Assembly (NCBI RefSeq): GCF_019396345.1 | Contig: NZ_JAHKRM010000003.1 | Coordinates: 124,001 to 188,000, forward strand | DNA length: 64,000 bases | Origin: Nonomuraea guangzhouensis | GTDB lineage: Bacteria > Actinomycetota > Actinomycetes > Streptosporangiales > Streptosporangiaceae | Direction of reading: 5' to 3' | The notes under the pieces: generated by a model | What the model saw: only the letters and a program-made list of their open reading frames with translations | Databases searched by the model: none | What the model was told of the DNA's origin: nothing | Position numbers and translations under genes: made by a program | Shown: positions 1 through 7,497 of the stretch, in pieces | Numbering within the stretch: the first letter of the stretch is position 1 | Layout: the number at the start of each line of letters is the position of its first letter

Positions 1-120
1 CTCGAACCACTCGAACCCGTCGGCCGACTCCACCATGCCCGCCCGGTTGGAGAAGCGTCGCTCCAGCTCCTCCCGCATCTCCGCCGGCACGGTCAGGACG
101 TTGATCTTCACGACTGACAA
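1..120 (-). CDS. ABM-fold heme-degrading monooxygenase-like protein (partial, N-terminus)
   Basis: Only the first 40 codons are in the window; the rest lies beyond base 1. The reading begins (L)SVVKINVLTVPAEM and continues with RRFSNRAG and ADGFEWF, the N-terminal beta strand and helix of small antibiotic-biosynthesis-monooxygenase (ABM) proteins. It resembles mycobacterial MhuD (VVKINAIEVP, KRFANRA), which degrades heme oxygenatively. The TTG at 120 is preferred over the GTG at 111 because a GGAGAGGGG Shine-Dalgarno sits about 6 bases before it. Catalytic residues further downstream cannot be checked, so heme breakdown is inferred from the N-terminus alone. Confidence 0.7.
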   Translation of the reverse strand, partial: MSVVKINVLTVPAEMREELERRFSNRAGMVESADGFEWFE

Positions 121-218
121 CGGAACCCCTCTCCTCCCCTCCAACGCTAGCGTCAGCGCGCGACGCCTCGCGATCTGGGTACGCGCACCGCGCGGAGGGC
201 GCCGAACCGTCCGGCTTC

Positions 219-794
219 TCAGCCGGCGACCGGGGAGGCGATGACGACGGTGACGTCGGCGGGGATGTCGTCGGTGCGGTAGCGGTGCGGGGCGTCTCCG
301 GCGAAGGCCAGCATGTCGCCGGCCGCCAGGCGGCGGAGATCGTCGGCCGGACCTGCGAGGAGGCTGCCGGAGGAGACCAGGAGGTGCTCGGTCGTGCCGG
401 GGGCGTGGGGGATGCCGTCGACGGTGGTGTTCGGTGGGAGGCGCAGTCGCCAGATCTCCAGGCTGTGGCCGCCGCTGATGCGGCGCAGCAGTTCGCGGGT
501 GGGTTCGTCCTGGCCGGCGATCGTCGAGGCGATGTGCACGGTGCCGGGGTCGCCGTGGCGGATGAGCAGGTCGGTGAGCGGGATGGCCAGGGCGACGGCG
601 ATGGAGTCCAGGGTGTCGATGGTGGGGTTGCCCATGCCCGCCTCCAGCTGTGACAGCGTCGCCTTGCTCAGCCCGGTCCGCCGGGCCAGCTCGGCCTGGC
701 TCATGCCGCGCTGCTGCCGGCGGCGCTGGATCTGGGCACCGGCAGCGGCGGCGGCACTGCTGGTCGGACGGCGGTCCCGGCCAGGGGCGCTCAT
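219..794 (-). CDS. XRE-family regulator with C-terminal cupin domain
   Basis: A 191-residue regulator. Residues about 20-75 form an XRE helix-turn-helix (MSQAELARRTGLSKATLSQLEAG), and residues about 110-190 form a small-molecule-binding cupin barrel (HAPGTTEHLLVSSG, then GDMLAFAGDAPHRY). This architecture belongs to the SutR/PuuR-like XRE-cupin group, which senses a metabolite. Its start codon overlaps the stop of the Ala-tRNA editing gene by 4 bases (ATGA), so the two are one operon. Its probable operator is the 31-bp palindrome over the start of the editing gene (1495-1525), which would make it autoregulatory. The ligand is unknown; an amino acid would fit the neighbour. Confidence 0.85.
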   Translation of the reverse strand: MSAPGRDRRPTSSAAAAAGAQIQRRRQQRGMSQAELARRTGLSKATLSQLEAGMGNPTIDTLDSIAVALAIPLTDLLIRHGDPGTVHIASTIAGQDEPTRELLRRISGGHSLEIWRLRLPPNTTVDGIPHAPGTTEHLLVSSGSLLAGPADDLRRLAAGDMLAFAGDAPHRYRTDDIPADVTVVIASPVAG

Positions 795-1510
795 CGCGAC
801 GACCTGTGCGCGGCGGTGTAGGAGACGCGGACGCGGCCCTTCTTCAGCTTCACGGCGGAGATCGTCACCTCTCGCAGGTCGGCGAGGCTGCGCACGTGAG
901 TGCCGCCGCAGGGGGCGGCGTGCATGTCGCCGAGCCGTACGACGCGGTGTCCCTCGTCGTCGAGTTCGGCGGTGACCGGCAGGTCGTCGGCGATGGCCGC
1001 GGCCACGAACACGCGCAGCCGGTCGGCGGCCTTCTCCCTCTCCTCGCCATCGGCGAGCCGCGAGCCGGCCTCGGGCGGGGTGAGCTCGACGCGGGCCTGG
1101 CCGGGGAAGTGGTTGCTGCCGGCCAGCGTCCAGCCTTCGGGCCGGCCCGCCGCTTCGACGAGGTGGCCGGCGGTGTGCAGCGCGGCATGCAGCAGGCGCA
1201 GGTCGGCGTCGATGCGCGCGCGAACGACATCGCCCTCGGACAGGCCGTCCAGCCCGGCACCCTGGCTCTCGGCCGCGTGGAGCACCACGAGGCCGGTCCC
1301 GGCATGGCGTACCGGGACGACCTCGCACTCGCCCAGCCGGCCGCGGTCGGCGGGCTGGCCGCCGCCTTGCGGATGGAAGATGTTGTGCCGCACCGCGACC
1401 CACTTGCCACCGGTCTCGTCGTATCCGGTCGCGGTCACGCTGGTGTCGACGCTGGTGAGGTAGGTGTCCTCCAGGTAGAGGGCGTTCTGTGCTCCGATAT
1501 GATGAACCAT
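791..1510 (-). CDS. Alanyl-tRNA editing protein (AlaX type)
   Basis: A 239-residue free-standing editing domain related to the C-terminal half of alanyl-tRNA synthetase. It would hydrolyse mischarged Ser- or Gly-tRNA(Ala) in the cytoplasm. Visible signatures are HPQGGGQPADRG at 46-57, the zinc ligands H112 and H116 (HTAGH), and C201 with H205 (CGGTH). There is no synthetase domain, and the length fits AlaX-S/M proteins. The ATG at 1510 lies at the exact centre of a 31-bp palindrome. A TATAGT -10-like element ends 6 bases upstream, so the mRNA may be leaderless. The XRE-cupin gene follows with a 4-base overlap. Confidence 0.88.
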   Translation of the reverse strand: MVHHIGAQNALYLEDTYLTSVDTSVTATGYDETGGKWVAVRHNIFHPQGGGQPADRGRLGECEVVPVRHAGTGLVVLHAAESQGAGLDGLSEGDVVRARIDADLRLLHAALHTAGHLVEAAGRPEGWTLAGSNHFPGQARVELTPPEAGSRLADGEEREKAADRLRVFVAAAIADDLPVTAELDDEGHRVVRLGDMHAAPCGGTHVRSLADLREVTISAVKLKKGRVRVSYTAAHRSSR

Positions 1511-1525
1511 AGGTTCACTATATCG
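1495..1525 (-). promoter_or_regulatory. 31-bp palindromic operator over the AlaX start codon
   Basis: The order is CGATAT - 2 bases - TGAACC - 3 bases - GGTTCA - 2 bases - ATATCG, with all twelve arm pairs perfect and the axis at base 1510, the A of the AlaX ATG. On the minus strand a TATAGT element (1522-1517) sits inside the palindrome, so a bound repressor would cover both the -10 and the start. The XRE-cupin regulator encoded in the same operon is the obvious candidate to bind it. No good -35 is visible. Confidence 0.7.
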
Positions 1526-1531
1526 AACGCT

Positions 1532-2470
1532 TCACGGGCAGTGGACGATCATGCCCGCGTACGACAGGTTCCCGCCGAACCCGAAGAGCAGCATCGGCGC
1601 CCCCCGCCGCACCTCACCCCGCTCCAGCAGCTTCGACAGCGCCAGCGGGACGCTCGCGGCCGAGGTGTTGCCCGACTCGACCACGTCACGGGCCACGATC
1701 GCGTTGACCGCGCCGATCTTCTGCGCGATCGGCTCGATGATCCGCAGGTTCGCCTGGTGCAGCACCACGGCCGCCAGTTCCTCCGGCTGGACGCCGCCAC
1801 GCTCGCACGCGCGCCGGGCGATGTCCGGCAGCCGCGTGGTGGCCCAGCGGTAGACGGTCTGGCCGTCCTGGGCGAACCGGGTGGGCGTGCCGCCGATCCG
1901 CACCGCATCGCCCAGCTCGGGGGCCGACCCCCAGACGACGGGCCCGATCTCCGGCTCCGCCGCCGCGCTCAGCACCGCGGCTCCGGCGCCGTCGCCGGTC
2001 AGTACGCACGTCGTACGGTCGCTCCAGTCGGTCACGTCCGTCATCTTGTCCACACCCACGACCAGCGCGTGCGTGGCGGCACCCGCCCTGATCGTGTGGT
2101 CGGCCATGGCCAGCGCGTGGGTGAAGCCGGAGCATGAGACGCCCAGGTCCATGACGGCCGCGTCCGGCACGCCGAGCTTGGCGGCGACGCGGGAGGCGAT
2201 GTTCGGGGCTCTCTCGGTCTGAGTGCAGGTGGCCACCAGCACGAGGTCGATGTCGGACGCGTCGAGCCCGCTGCCCGCCAGCGCCTTGGCCGCCGCGTGT
2301 CCGGCCAGCTCGGTCACGCCCTCCTCCGGCCCGGCCATGCGCCTGGTACGGATGCCGACCCGCTTGGTGATCCACTCGTCGGAGGTGTCGACCATGGCGG
2401 CGAGGTCGTCGTTGGTCAGCACTTTGGCGGGCTGGTAGTGGCCGGTGGCGACCATGCGTGATCCGTTCAT
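1532..2470 (-). CDS. 3-oxoacyl-ACP synthase III (FabH-like)
   Basis: A 312-residue thiolase-fold KAS III enzyme that condenses an acyl-CoA with malonyl-ACP. The catalytic triad is visible: C113 in DLGVSCSGF, H237 in VVLHQAN and N267 in ESGNTSA. DEWITKRVGI at 31-40 is also typical. The ATG at 2470 is chosen; a second ATG at 2455 gives the more usual MVATGHY start and has GGATC upstream, so the start is not certain. The gene is divergent from a TetR gene across a 24-bp palindrome, so it is probably the target of that TetR. This suggests a specialised rather than housekeeping FabH. Confidence 0.9.
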   Translation of the reverse strand: MNGSRMVATGHYQPAKVLTNDDLAAMVDTSDEWITKRVGIRTRRMAGPEEGVTELAGHAAAKALAGSGLDASDIDLVLVATCTQTERAPNIASRVAAKLGVPDAAVMDLGVSCSGFTHALAMADHTIRAGAATHALVVGVDKMTDVTDWSDRTTCVLTGDGAGAAVLSAAAEPEIGPVVWGSAPELGDAVRIGGTPTRFAQDGQTVYRWATTRLPDIARRACERGGVQPEELAAVVLHQANLRIIEPIAQKIGAVNAIVARDVVESGNTSAASVPLALSKLLERGEVRRGAPMLLFGFGGNLSYAGMIVHCP

Positions 2471-2481
2471 GGGCCGGACTA

Positions 2482-2505
2482 TAGCAACCGACCGTTCGGA
2501 CGCTA
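2482..2505. promoter_or_regulatory. Palindromic operator between fabH-like gene and TetR
   Basis: An interrupted palindrome TAGC-nn-CCGA-n-CG-n-TCGG-nn-GCTA, with 18 of 24 positions symmetrical. It fills most of the 45-bp gap between the divergent starts at 2470 and 2516. Size and placement are typical of a TetR-family autoregulatory operator controlling both genes. Confidence 0.6.
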
Positions 2506-2515
2506 AAGTGGGCCG

Positions 2516-3121
2516 ATGAGTCCGCGTAGATCCGTGGCGGAGGCCCTCGGCACCCGCTTCGCCATCCTCGACCGCTCGGTCGGCATCGCCTCCGTCGAGG
2601 GGCTGGAAAGGCTGACCATCGGCCGTCTCGCGACCGAGCTCGGCATGAGCAAGTCCGGTGTCCTCGGGCACTTCGGTGCGAAAGAGGCGTTGCAACTGGC
2701 GGTGCTGGAGCGGGCGGGCGAGGTGTTCCGCGCGGAGGTCTGGGAGCCCGTCGTACGGATCGAGCCTGGAATGCCACGGTTGCGGGCGCTCTGCGAGGCC
2801 TGGATCTCCTACCTGGAGCGCGGGGTCTTTCCCGGCGGCTGCTTCTTCGTCGCCGCGGCCCATGAGTTCGACGGGCGCGCGGGGGCGGTGCGGGACGCGG
2901 TGGAGGCCCGGTTCGACACCTGGCGGGCGCGGCTGCTCAAGGAGACGCGGCGGGCCGTGGCCGCCGGGGACCTGCCGGGGGGCACCGATGCCGATCAGCT
3001 GGTGTTCGAGCTGACCGGCCTGGTCATGTCGCTGAACCACGCCCTGCAACTGCACGGCGACCGCCAGGCCGTCGAATGGGCGCGCCGGGGCGTACGGGCT
3101 CGCCTCGGCATCATTTCGTGA
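2516..3121 (+). CDS. TetR/AcrR family transcriptional regulator
   Basis: A 201-residue one-component regulator. The N-terminal helix-turn-helix spans about residues 30-60 (LTIGRLATELGMSKSGVLGHFGAKEAL). The C-terminal part (residues 80-200, FPGGCFFVAAAHEF) matches the ligand-binding fold of TetR proteins with a TetR_C_6/YcdC-like end. It is divergent from the FabH-like gene, and a palindrome lies between them. It ends 14 bases before a hairpin terminator. The ligand is not evident, but acyl-CoA or a lipid would fit the neighbour. Confidence 0.88.
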   Translation: MSPRRSVAEALGTRFAILDRSVGIASVEGLERLTIGRLATELGMSKSGVLGHFGAKEALQLAVLERAGEVFRAEVWEPVVRIEPGMPRLRALCEAWISYLERGVFPGGCFFVAAAHEFDGRAGAVRDAVEARFDTWRARLLKETRRAVAAGDLPGGTDADQLVFELTGLVMSLNHALQLHGDRQAVEWARRGVRARLGIIS

Positions 3122-3135
3122 AAGGGCACGCTCAA

Positions 3136-3166
3136 GACGCCGCTCGTCCCCGCTGGGTGCGGCGTC
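3136..3166. terminator. Hairpin between convergent genes
   Basis: An 8-bp perfect stem, GACGCCGC (3136-3143) pairing with GCGGCGTC (3159-3166), with a 15-base loop and no T-tract. It lies between the ends of the TetR gene (3121) and the facing small gene (3186), so it could serve both strands. Confidence 0.5.
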
Positions 3167-3185
3167 GGTAAGGGGGTCGGTCCGG

Positions 3186-3398
3186 TCAGCTCTCCGAGAG
3201 CTCCTCGAAGAGCGTCAGCGCCGCCTGGCGTACGTCCTGCGGTGCGAGTCCGTCGAGCGTCTGCCTGGCCTGGATGACGTCGCGCGTGGTGGCCAGCGTG
3301 ATGGCCACGGACGCGGCCGCCGCGCGGTCCAGCGAGCCCGCCGGCGCGGCGTCGGCCAGCTGCTGGGCGCTCGCGGCGAGGTCGAGGTTGTCTCTCAA
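3186..3398 (-). CDS. Small hypothetical protein
   Basis: A 70-residue, largely helical, Ala-rich protein beginning RDNLDLAASAQQLADAA and ending LFEELSES. No family is recognised; there is no signal peptide and no cysteine. The TTG at 3398 is chosen because a CGAGGAGG Shine-Dalgarno lies 5 bases before it. Longer readings upstream lack such a site. It faces the TetR gene across a hairpin and lies just upstream of, and in the same direction as, nothing that would suggest a pathway. Confidence 0.55.
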   Translation of the reverse strand: MRDNLDLAASAQQLADAAPAGSLDRAAAASVAITLATTRDVIQARQTLDGLAPQDVRQAALTLFEELSES

Positions 3399-3528
3399 CG
3401 GGCCTCCTCGGTGATAGCGGGTAGCGGGTCGGCCCATTGCATCACCTGGAAGGGTGTTTCATCCACTGTTAGGGCCGTTCCCGGGTCGTCGGTCGAATAC
3501 GTCCCCGCCTACCCCGTCCGGCCACGTA

Positions 3529-4206
3529 TTACGCACCCGGCACCGCAAGGCCCGATTCGTAGGCGGTGATCACCGCCTGCACCCTGTCACGCAGCCCGAG
3601 CTTGGCGAGCAGATTGCTGACGTGCGTCTTCACGGTGTGCTCGCTGACCACCATGGCCTGCGCGATCTCCGCGTTCGACAGCCCGCGTGCGATGAGCTGC
3701 AGCGTCTCGCGTTCCCTCGTGGTCAGTACGTCCAGCGCCGCACCGGGCCGGGCGGCCGGCCGGGAGGTGAACTCGGAGATCAACCTCCTGGTCACCGTCG
3801 GCGCCAGCAGCGATTCCCCCTCCGCGACCACCCGTACGGCGTTGACCAGGTCATCACGGCGCACATCCTTGAGCAGGAACCCGCTGGCGCCCGCCCGCAG
3901 CGCGTCATAGACATAGTCGTCGTGGTCGAACGTGGTGAGCATGAGCACCCGGCAGCCCGTCTCCGCGCACACGATCTTGGCGGCCTCGATGCCGTCCATC
4001 CTGGGCATGCGGATGTCGAGCAGCAGCACGTCCGCCGCGTGCTCGCGGACCGCGGCGATCGCCTGGACGCCGTCGCCCGCCTCGGCGACCACGTCGATGT
4101 CCGGCTGAGCGTCGAGGATCATCGCGAACCCGCCCCGGACCAGCTCCTGATCGTCGGCGACCACGACCCGGATGCTCGGGCGCGCGTCCGAACCACCGCC
4201 GGTCAT
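3529..4206 (-). CDS. NarL/LuxR-family response regulator
   Basis: A 225-residue DNA-binding response regulator. The receiver domain (about 11-128) has the acidic pair D18-D19, the phosphoacceptor D64 in LLLDIRMP, and the conserved Lys in GFLLKDV. The C-terminal LuxR helix-turn-helix (about 155-215) reads LTTRERETLQLIARGLSNAEIA followed by VSEHTVKTHVSNLLAKL. Its start overlaps the sensor kinase stop by 4 bases, so the pair is translated together. Target genes cannot be told from the sequence. Confidence 0.93.
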   Translation of the reverse strand: MTGGGSDARPSIRVVVADDQELVRGGFAMILDAQPDIDVVAEAGDGVQAIAAVREHAADVLLLDIRMPRMDGIEAAKIVCAETGCRVLMLTTFDHDDYVYDALRAGASGFLLKDVRRDDLVNAVRVVAEGESLLAPTVTRRLISEFTSRPAARPGAALDVLTTRERETLQLIARGLSNAEIAQAMVVSEHTVKTHVSNLLAKLGLRDRVQAVITAYESGLAVPGA

Positions 4207-5372
4207 GCCTGGGCCAGGGGGAGTCGTACCGACACCTGGAAGCCCGGCCCGTCCGTGCGGCGACCGGCCACGGCGGTGCCCCCGCAGGCGGTGGCGCGCT
4301 CCCGGATGCCGATCAGCCCGTGCCCCCCGGAAGGCAGTCCGTGCCCGTTGATCGCGCGGCCCCGGCCGTCGTCGGTGATGTCGAGCAGCAAGGTGTCGTC
4401 CTCCCAGGTGAGCCGGATGTCCGCGTGGTTCGCGCCGGCGTGCTTGACGATGTTGGTGAGTGCTTCCTGCGTGACCCGGTACGCGGCGACGGCGCAGTCG
4501 GGCGAGACGGGACGCGGCCGGCCGGTCGAGGCGAACCCCACCCGGAGCCCCGCGTGCGAGACCTGGTCCGCCAGGGCGGGCAGATCGTCGATGGTCGGCT
4601 GGGGCGCGCGCGGCGCCTCCTCGTCCTTCAGCACACCCAGCATCCGGCGGAGCTGCATCATCGCGTCCCGCCCCGCCGCGGCGATCGCGTCGAAGGCGGC
4701 CTCCGCCCGGGCCGGGTCGCTCCTGACCACCACGGGCCCCGCCTCGGCCTGGACGACCATGAGGCTTACCGCGTGGGCGAGGATGTCGTGCATGTCGCGG
4801 GCGATCCTGGCGCGCTCCTGTTCGGCGGCGCGTTCCGCTTCCACCTGTCGCTCCCTTTCCAGCCGTTCGGCCCGTTCCTCCAGCGCGGCGGCGTGGGCGC
4901 GGGAGGTGGCCGTGGCCCTGCCGATGGCGTACGCGGCGACGAACAGCACGGTCCCGCGCAGCGCGGTCTCCGACGAGCCGACCAGGAGCAGGCCACCGGC
5001 GATCGTGAAGGCGAACACGACGATCCGCTGCCAGGTGCCGGAGTAGGCGGCGAGCGTGTACACCGCGACGAGCCCCCCGTACCAGATGGGCTGGCGCGCG
5101 ACGTGGTCGGCGAGATCGTAGAGGGCGCCCGTGCACAGGCAGATGATCAGTACGGGGATCGGCGCCCGTCGCCGCCAGATCAGCGGCAGTGACGCGGCGA
5201 TCACCACCGCATACCCCCACCAGTCCCAGGGCACGCCGGTCCGCTCGTCGCTGGACAGCAGGGGCCAGAGCTGGGCGATCAGGATCGCCGCGGTGAGCGC
5301 GCCGTCCACCCACAGGTGAGGGAGCGCCCCGATCCTTCGCCGCACGATGTCAATAAGCGACAAGTCGGACAC
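4203..5372 (-). CDS. Two-component sensor histidine kinase (NarL-type partner)
   Basis: A 389-residue membrane kinase. The N-terminal 160 residues hold four or five hydrophobic segments. A coiled coil follows (about 160-190), then the HisKA_3 dimerisation motif ARIARDMHDILAHAVS with phosphoacceptor H195. The C-terminal HATPase part has the N box (REALTNIVKHAGA) and G boxes (DDGRG, GHGLIGIRERA). It overlaps the response regulator by 4 bases. No large extracytoplasmic sensor domain is present, so the stimulus is probably perceived in the membrane, as in actinobacterial DesK-like kinases. Confidence 0.93.
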   Translation of the reverse strand: MSDLSLIDIVRRRIGALPHLWVDGALTAAILIAQLWPLLSSDERTGVPWDWWGYAVVIAASLPLIWRRRAPIPVLIICLCTGALYDLADHVARQPIWYGGLVAVYTLAAYSGTWQRIVVFAFTIAGGLLLVGSSETALRGTVLFVAAYAIGRATATSRAHAAALEERAERLERERQVEAERAAEQERARIARDMHDILAHAVSLMVVQAEAGPVVVRSDPARAEAAFDAIAAAGRDAMMQLRRMLGVLKDEEAPRAPQPTIDDLPALADQVSHAGLRVGFASTGRPRPVSPDCAVAAYRVTQEALTNIVKHAGANHADIRLTWEDDTLLLDITDDGRGRAINGHGLPSGGHGLIGIRERATACGGTAVAGRRTDGPGFQVSVRLPLAQA

Positions 5373-5408
5373 AGTGCCTCATCTTTCCGCACTTTTACCG
5401 GAGGTCTC

Positions 5409-5993
5409 TCATGCGTGAGCGGGGACGTGCCGCGCCACCGGCGTGCGGCGGCCCATCAGAGGCAGGAACGAGACGAACAGCAGGACCGCGCCCACCGGGA
5501 TGAGGTCCTTGTTCACCGCCGACAGCACGATCTCGGCCAGCACCGCGACCGGCACCCAGACCTTGACCATCCGGTGCCCGGCGAGCAGGGCGGCGAAGGC
5601 GAGCTGGGCGACGTAGAACAGGATCGGGCCCGCGCTGTAGACGGCCAGCGACACGCCCGGCACCGCCTGTACCTGCTCGAACATGGGGCTCATCGCGTCA
5701 TGGTCGGCCGCCAGGAAGCCGACGATGATGTCGATCGTGAACTGGGCGGCCGCGCAGCCGATCCCGACGACGCCCGCGACCAGGGCCGTGCTGGCGACCG
5801 CAGACCGCCCCAGCATGCTCCGCATTTCCCAAAATATCGGGACAAACAGTGTCAACGCGCCGAGAAACGCCAGGTGCCCGACGGTCCAGGCGACGCCGGG
5901 ACCGCGGACGCCGTCGAGGCCGTCGACGATTCTGAGCACGCCGTAGGCCAGGACGAGCAGCGGGGCGGCGATGAGCGCGGTGCGATTCTTCAT
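5409..5993 (-). CDS. Multi-pass membrane protein of unknown function
   Basis: A 194-residue protein with about six hydrophobic helices, starting MKNRTALIAAPLLVLAYGV. The ATG at 5993 is supported by GAGGAGAA about 7 bases upstream; longer readings lack a site. The pattern (helix pairs, short loops, charged C-terminus RRTPVARHVPAHA) resembles small DUF4386-like or DoxX-like integral membrane proteins, but no decisive motif is present. It lies 36 bases upstream of the sensor kinase on the same strand and could be co-transcribed with it, perhaps as an accessory sensor. Confidence 0.7.
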   Translation of the reverse strand: MKNRTALIAAPLLVLAYGVLRIVDGLDGVRGPGVAWTVGHLAFLGALTLFVPIFWEMRSMLGRSAVASTALVAGVVGIGCAAAQFTIDIIVGFLAADHDAMSPMFEQVQAVPGVSLAVYSAGPILFYVAQLAFAALLAGHRMVKVWVPVAVLAEIVLSAVNKDLIPVGAVLLFVSFLPLMGRRTPVARHVPAHA

Positions 5994-6143
5994 GGTCGGT
6001 TCTCCTCGGAGGTGCGGGATATGCCGCCAATCCTCGGATTTATCCGCTCGAAAGGGATCGCCGCGACGGGCGATCCTCAGCCTCCCTCTCAAGAGTGAGT
6101 CGGCTCGCCCCCATGGGCGACCGTACCGACAATCATGGCATGC

Positions 6144-6178
6144 TTGACAAATTCTATTGTCGGTGGAAGTGTCGACAG
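6144..6178 (+). promoter_or_regulatory. Promoter with operator-like motif upstream of the SRPBCC gene
   Basis: TTGACAAATT - 2 bases - ATTGTCGGT (6144-6164) contains a consensus -35 (TTGACA) and an inverted repeat GACAA/TTGTC. The same 21-bp motif, 19 of 21 identical, occurs at 14127-14147 on the opposite strand before an alpha/beta hydrolase gene. An extra half-site ACCGACAAT lies at 6125-6133. The -10 is weak (AAGTGT at 6167-6172). Transcription from here would start downstream of the TTG at 6157, which supports the ATG at 6211 as the start. Confidence 0.6.
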
Positions 6179-6210
6179 CACGGAAGGGGACATCCACCGA
6201 GGAGCCGGTC

Positions 6211-6969
6211 ATGCCACACGAGTTCGAGGTAAGTCACGAGATCGAGCTGGACGCCTCACCCGAGGAGGTCTGGCAGGCGATCGCCGAAGGGCCGGGCATC
6301 GACTCCTGGTTCATGGGCCACAGCGAGCTGGAGCCCCGCGAGGGCGGCAGGGGCAAGCAGACCTTCGGCGGCGGCTTCACCATGGGCTCGACCATCACCA
6401 CATGGGAGCCGGGCAAACGGCTCGCCTACTGCGGCGACGAGAACCCCGAAGACGGCACGTTCATGGCGTTCGAATACCTCATCGAAGGCCGCGAGGGCGG
6501 CAGCACGGTGCTCCGCTTCGTGCACAACGGCTTCCTCGGCGACAACTGGGAGTCCGAGTACGACGCGCTGAAGATCGGCGACCTCCAATACCTCAACAAG
6601 CTGGCCACCTACCTCAAGCACTTCCGCGGCCGGATCTCGACGCACAACCTCATGCTCTGGGGCCCGCAGACGTCGCACGCCCAGGCATCGGCCGCCTTCC
6701 AGGACGTGCTCGGCCTGACCGGCGGCATCACCGCGGGCGACCGGGTCACGATCACGCTCGACGGGGTCGCGCCGGAGGAGGGCGTCGTGGAGTGGGTCAC
6801 CGATCCGGGCGCGTTCACCGGGGTGCGGACCGCCGACGGGCTCTACATGTTCATCCACGGTCAGGGCACGGTCGTGGTCGAGCACCATGCCTACACCGAC
6901 ATCGACGGGCAGGCGCTGGAGCAGGCCTGGCAGTCCTGGCTGGCGAAGACCTTCGCTCAGAGCTCCTAG
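6211..6969 (+). CDS. SRPBCC (AHSA1/START-fold) domain protein
   Basis: A 252-residue protein opening with EVSHEIELDASPEEVWQAI, the hallmark of the SRPBCC hydrophobic-pocket fold. The first domain (about 1-155) also shows EPGKRLAYCG and VLRFVHNGF. The second part (about 160-250) looks like a further ligand-pocket or dimerisation region. The ATG at 6211 has GAGGAG 8 bases upstream. Ligand and reaction are unknown. The shared motif upstream suggests co-regulation with the hydrolase/YdeI-like operon 7 kb away. Confidence 0.82.
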   Translation: MPHEFEVSHEIELDASPEEVWQAIAEGPGIDSWFMGHSELEPREGGRGKQTFGGGFTMGSTITTWEPGKRLAYCGDENPEDGTFMAFEYLIEGREGGSTVLRFVHNGFLGDNWESEYDALKIGDLQYLNKLATYLKHFRGRISTHNLMLWGPQTSHAQASAAFQDVLGLTGGITAGDRVTITLDGVAPEEGVVEWVTDPGAFTGVRTADGLYMFIHGQGTVVVEHHAYTDIDGQALEQAWQSWLAKTFAQSS

Positions 6970-7009
6970 CAGCCACGCGGAGGCGGATGGCCCCGCCTGG
7001 CCGTGCGGG

Positions 7010-7396
7010 TCAGCCGGCCGTGCGGGCGGAGTCGTCGTAGGCGGTCAGGACCGTGTCGGCATAGCGGTAGGCCCAGTCGCCCAGGGCGCGGATCGGCGTC
7101 AGCAAGTCCTTGCCCGCCTGGGTCAGCTCGTACTCCACCCGCGGCGGGGCCTCGGCATAGCGTCGGCGTTCGACCAGGCCGCAGCGTTCCATGCGACGCA
7201 GGGTCTGAGTGAGGACCTTCTGGCTGATGCTGCCGATCTCCCGGCGGAGCCGGCCGGGGCGCATGGGCCCGTCCTTCAGGGCGAACGCCACCACCGGCAG
7301 CCAGGCATGGGCGAACAGGTCCACGGCCAGACGGGCTGGGCAGTCGGCGATGAAGTCGCCGTAGGGCTCGAACGGGGAGTCGTCGTGGTGGTCCAC
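7010..7396 (-). CDS. HxlR-family transcriptional regulator
   Basis: A 128-residue winged-helix regulator. Conserved HxlR features are CPARLAVDLFAHAWLPVVAFALKDGPMRPGRLRREI, then ISQKVLTQTLRRMERCGLVERR and YELTQAGKDLL. The GTG at 7396 (GGGAG upstream) is preferred to the in-frame GTG at 7426 because the latter sits inside a palindrome likely to be the operator. It is divergent from an NAD(P)-binding oxidoreductase gene, a typical HxlR target arrangement in which the regulator answers to oxidative or electrophile stress. Confidence 0.88.
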   Translation of the reverse strand: MDHHDDSPFEPYGDFIADCPARLAVDLFAHAWLPVVAFALKDGPMRPGRLRREIGSISQKVLTQTLRRMERCGLVERRRYAEAPPRVEYELTQAGKDLLTPIRALGDWAYRYADTVLTAYDDSARTAG

Positions 7397-7421
7397 ACGC
7401 GCCAGTCTCCCGCATTCGTTC

Positions 7422-7437
7422 GGCACCTGGAGGTGCC
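7422..7437. promoter_or_regulatory. Palindrome between HxlR and reductase genes
   Basis: GGCACCT - GG - AGGTGCC, a perfect 7-bp inverted repeat in the 101-bp divergent intergenic region. A further GGCAC half-site lies just downstream near 7441-7446. It is a good candidate operator for the HxlR protein. Confidence 0.5.
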
Positions 7438-7497
7438 TATCGGCACGCTTACCGTCTTCGCAGGAAGCTGACGTTCAGGCGAGGAAGAGGGAAAGAC

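Noticed and set aside
3454..5046. Plus-strand frame antisense to the two-component system
   Set aside because: It is a codon-bias shadow of the kinase and response regulator genes, with no motif and no ribosome site.
6157..6210. Earlier TTG start for the SRPBCC gene
   Set aside because: It lies within the promoter/operator motif, upstream of the likely transcription start, and has no ribosome site; the ATG at 6211 has GAGGAG.
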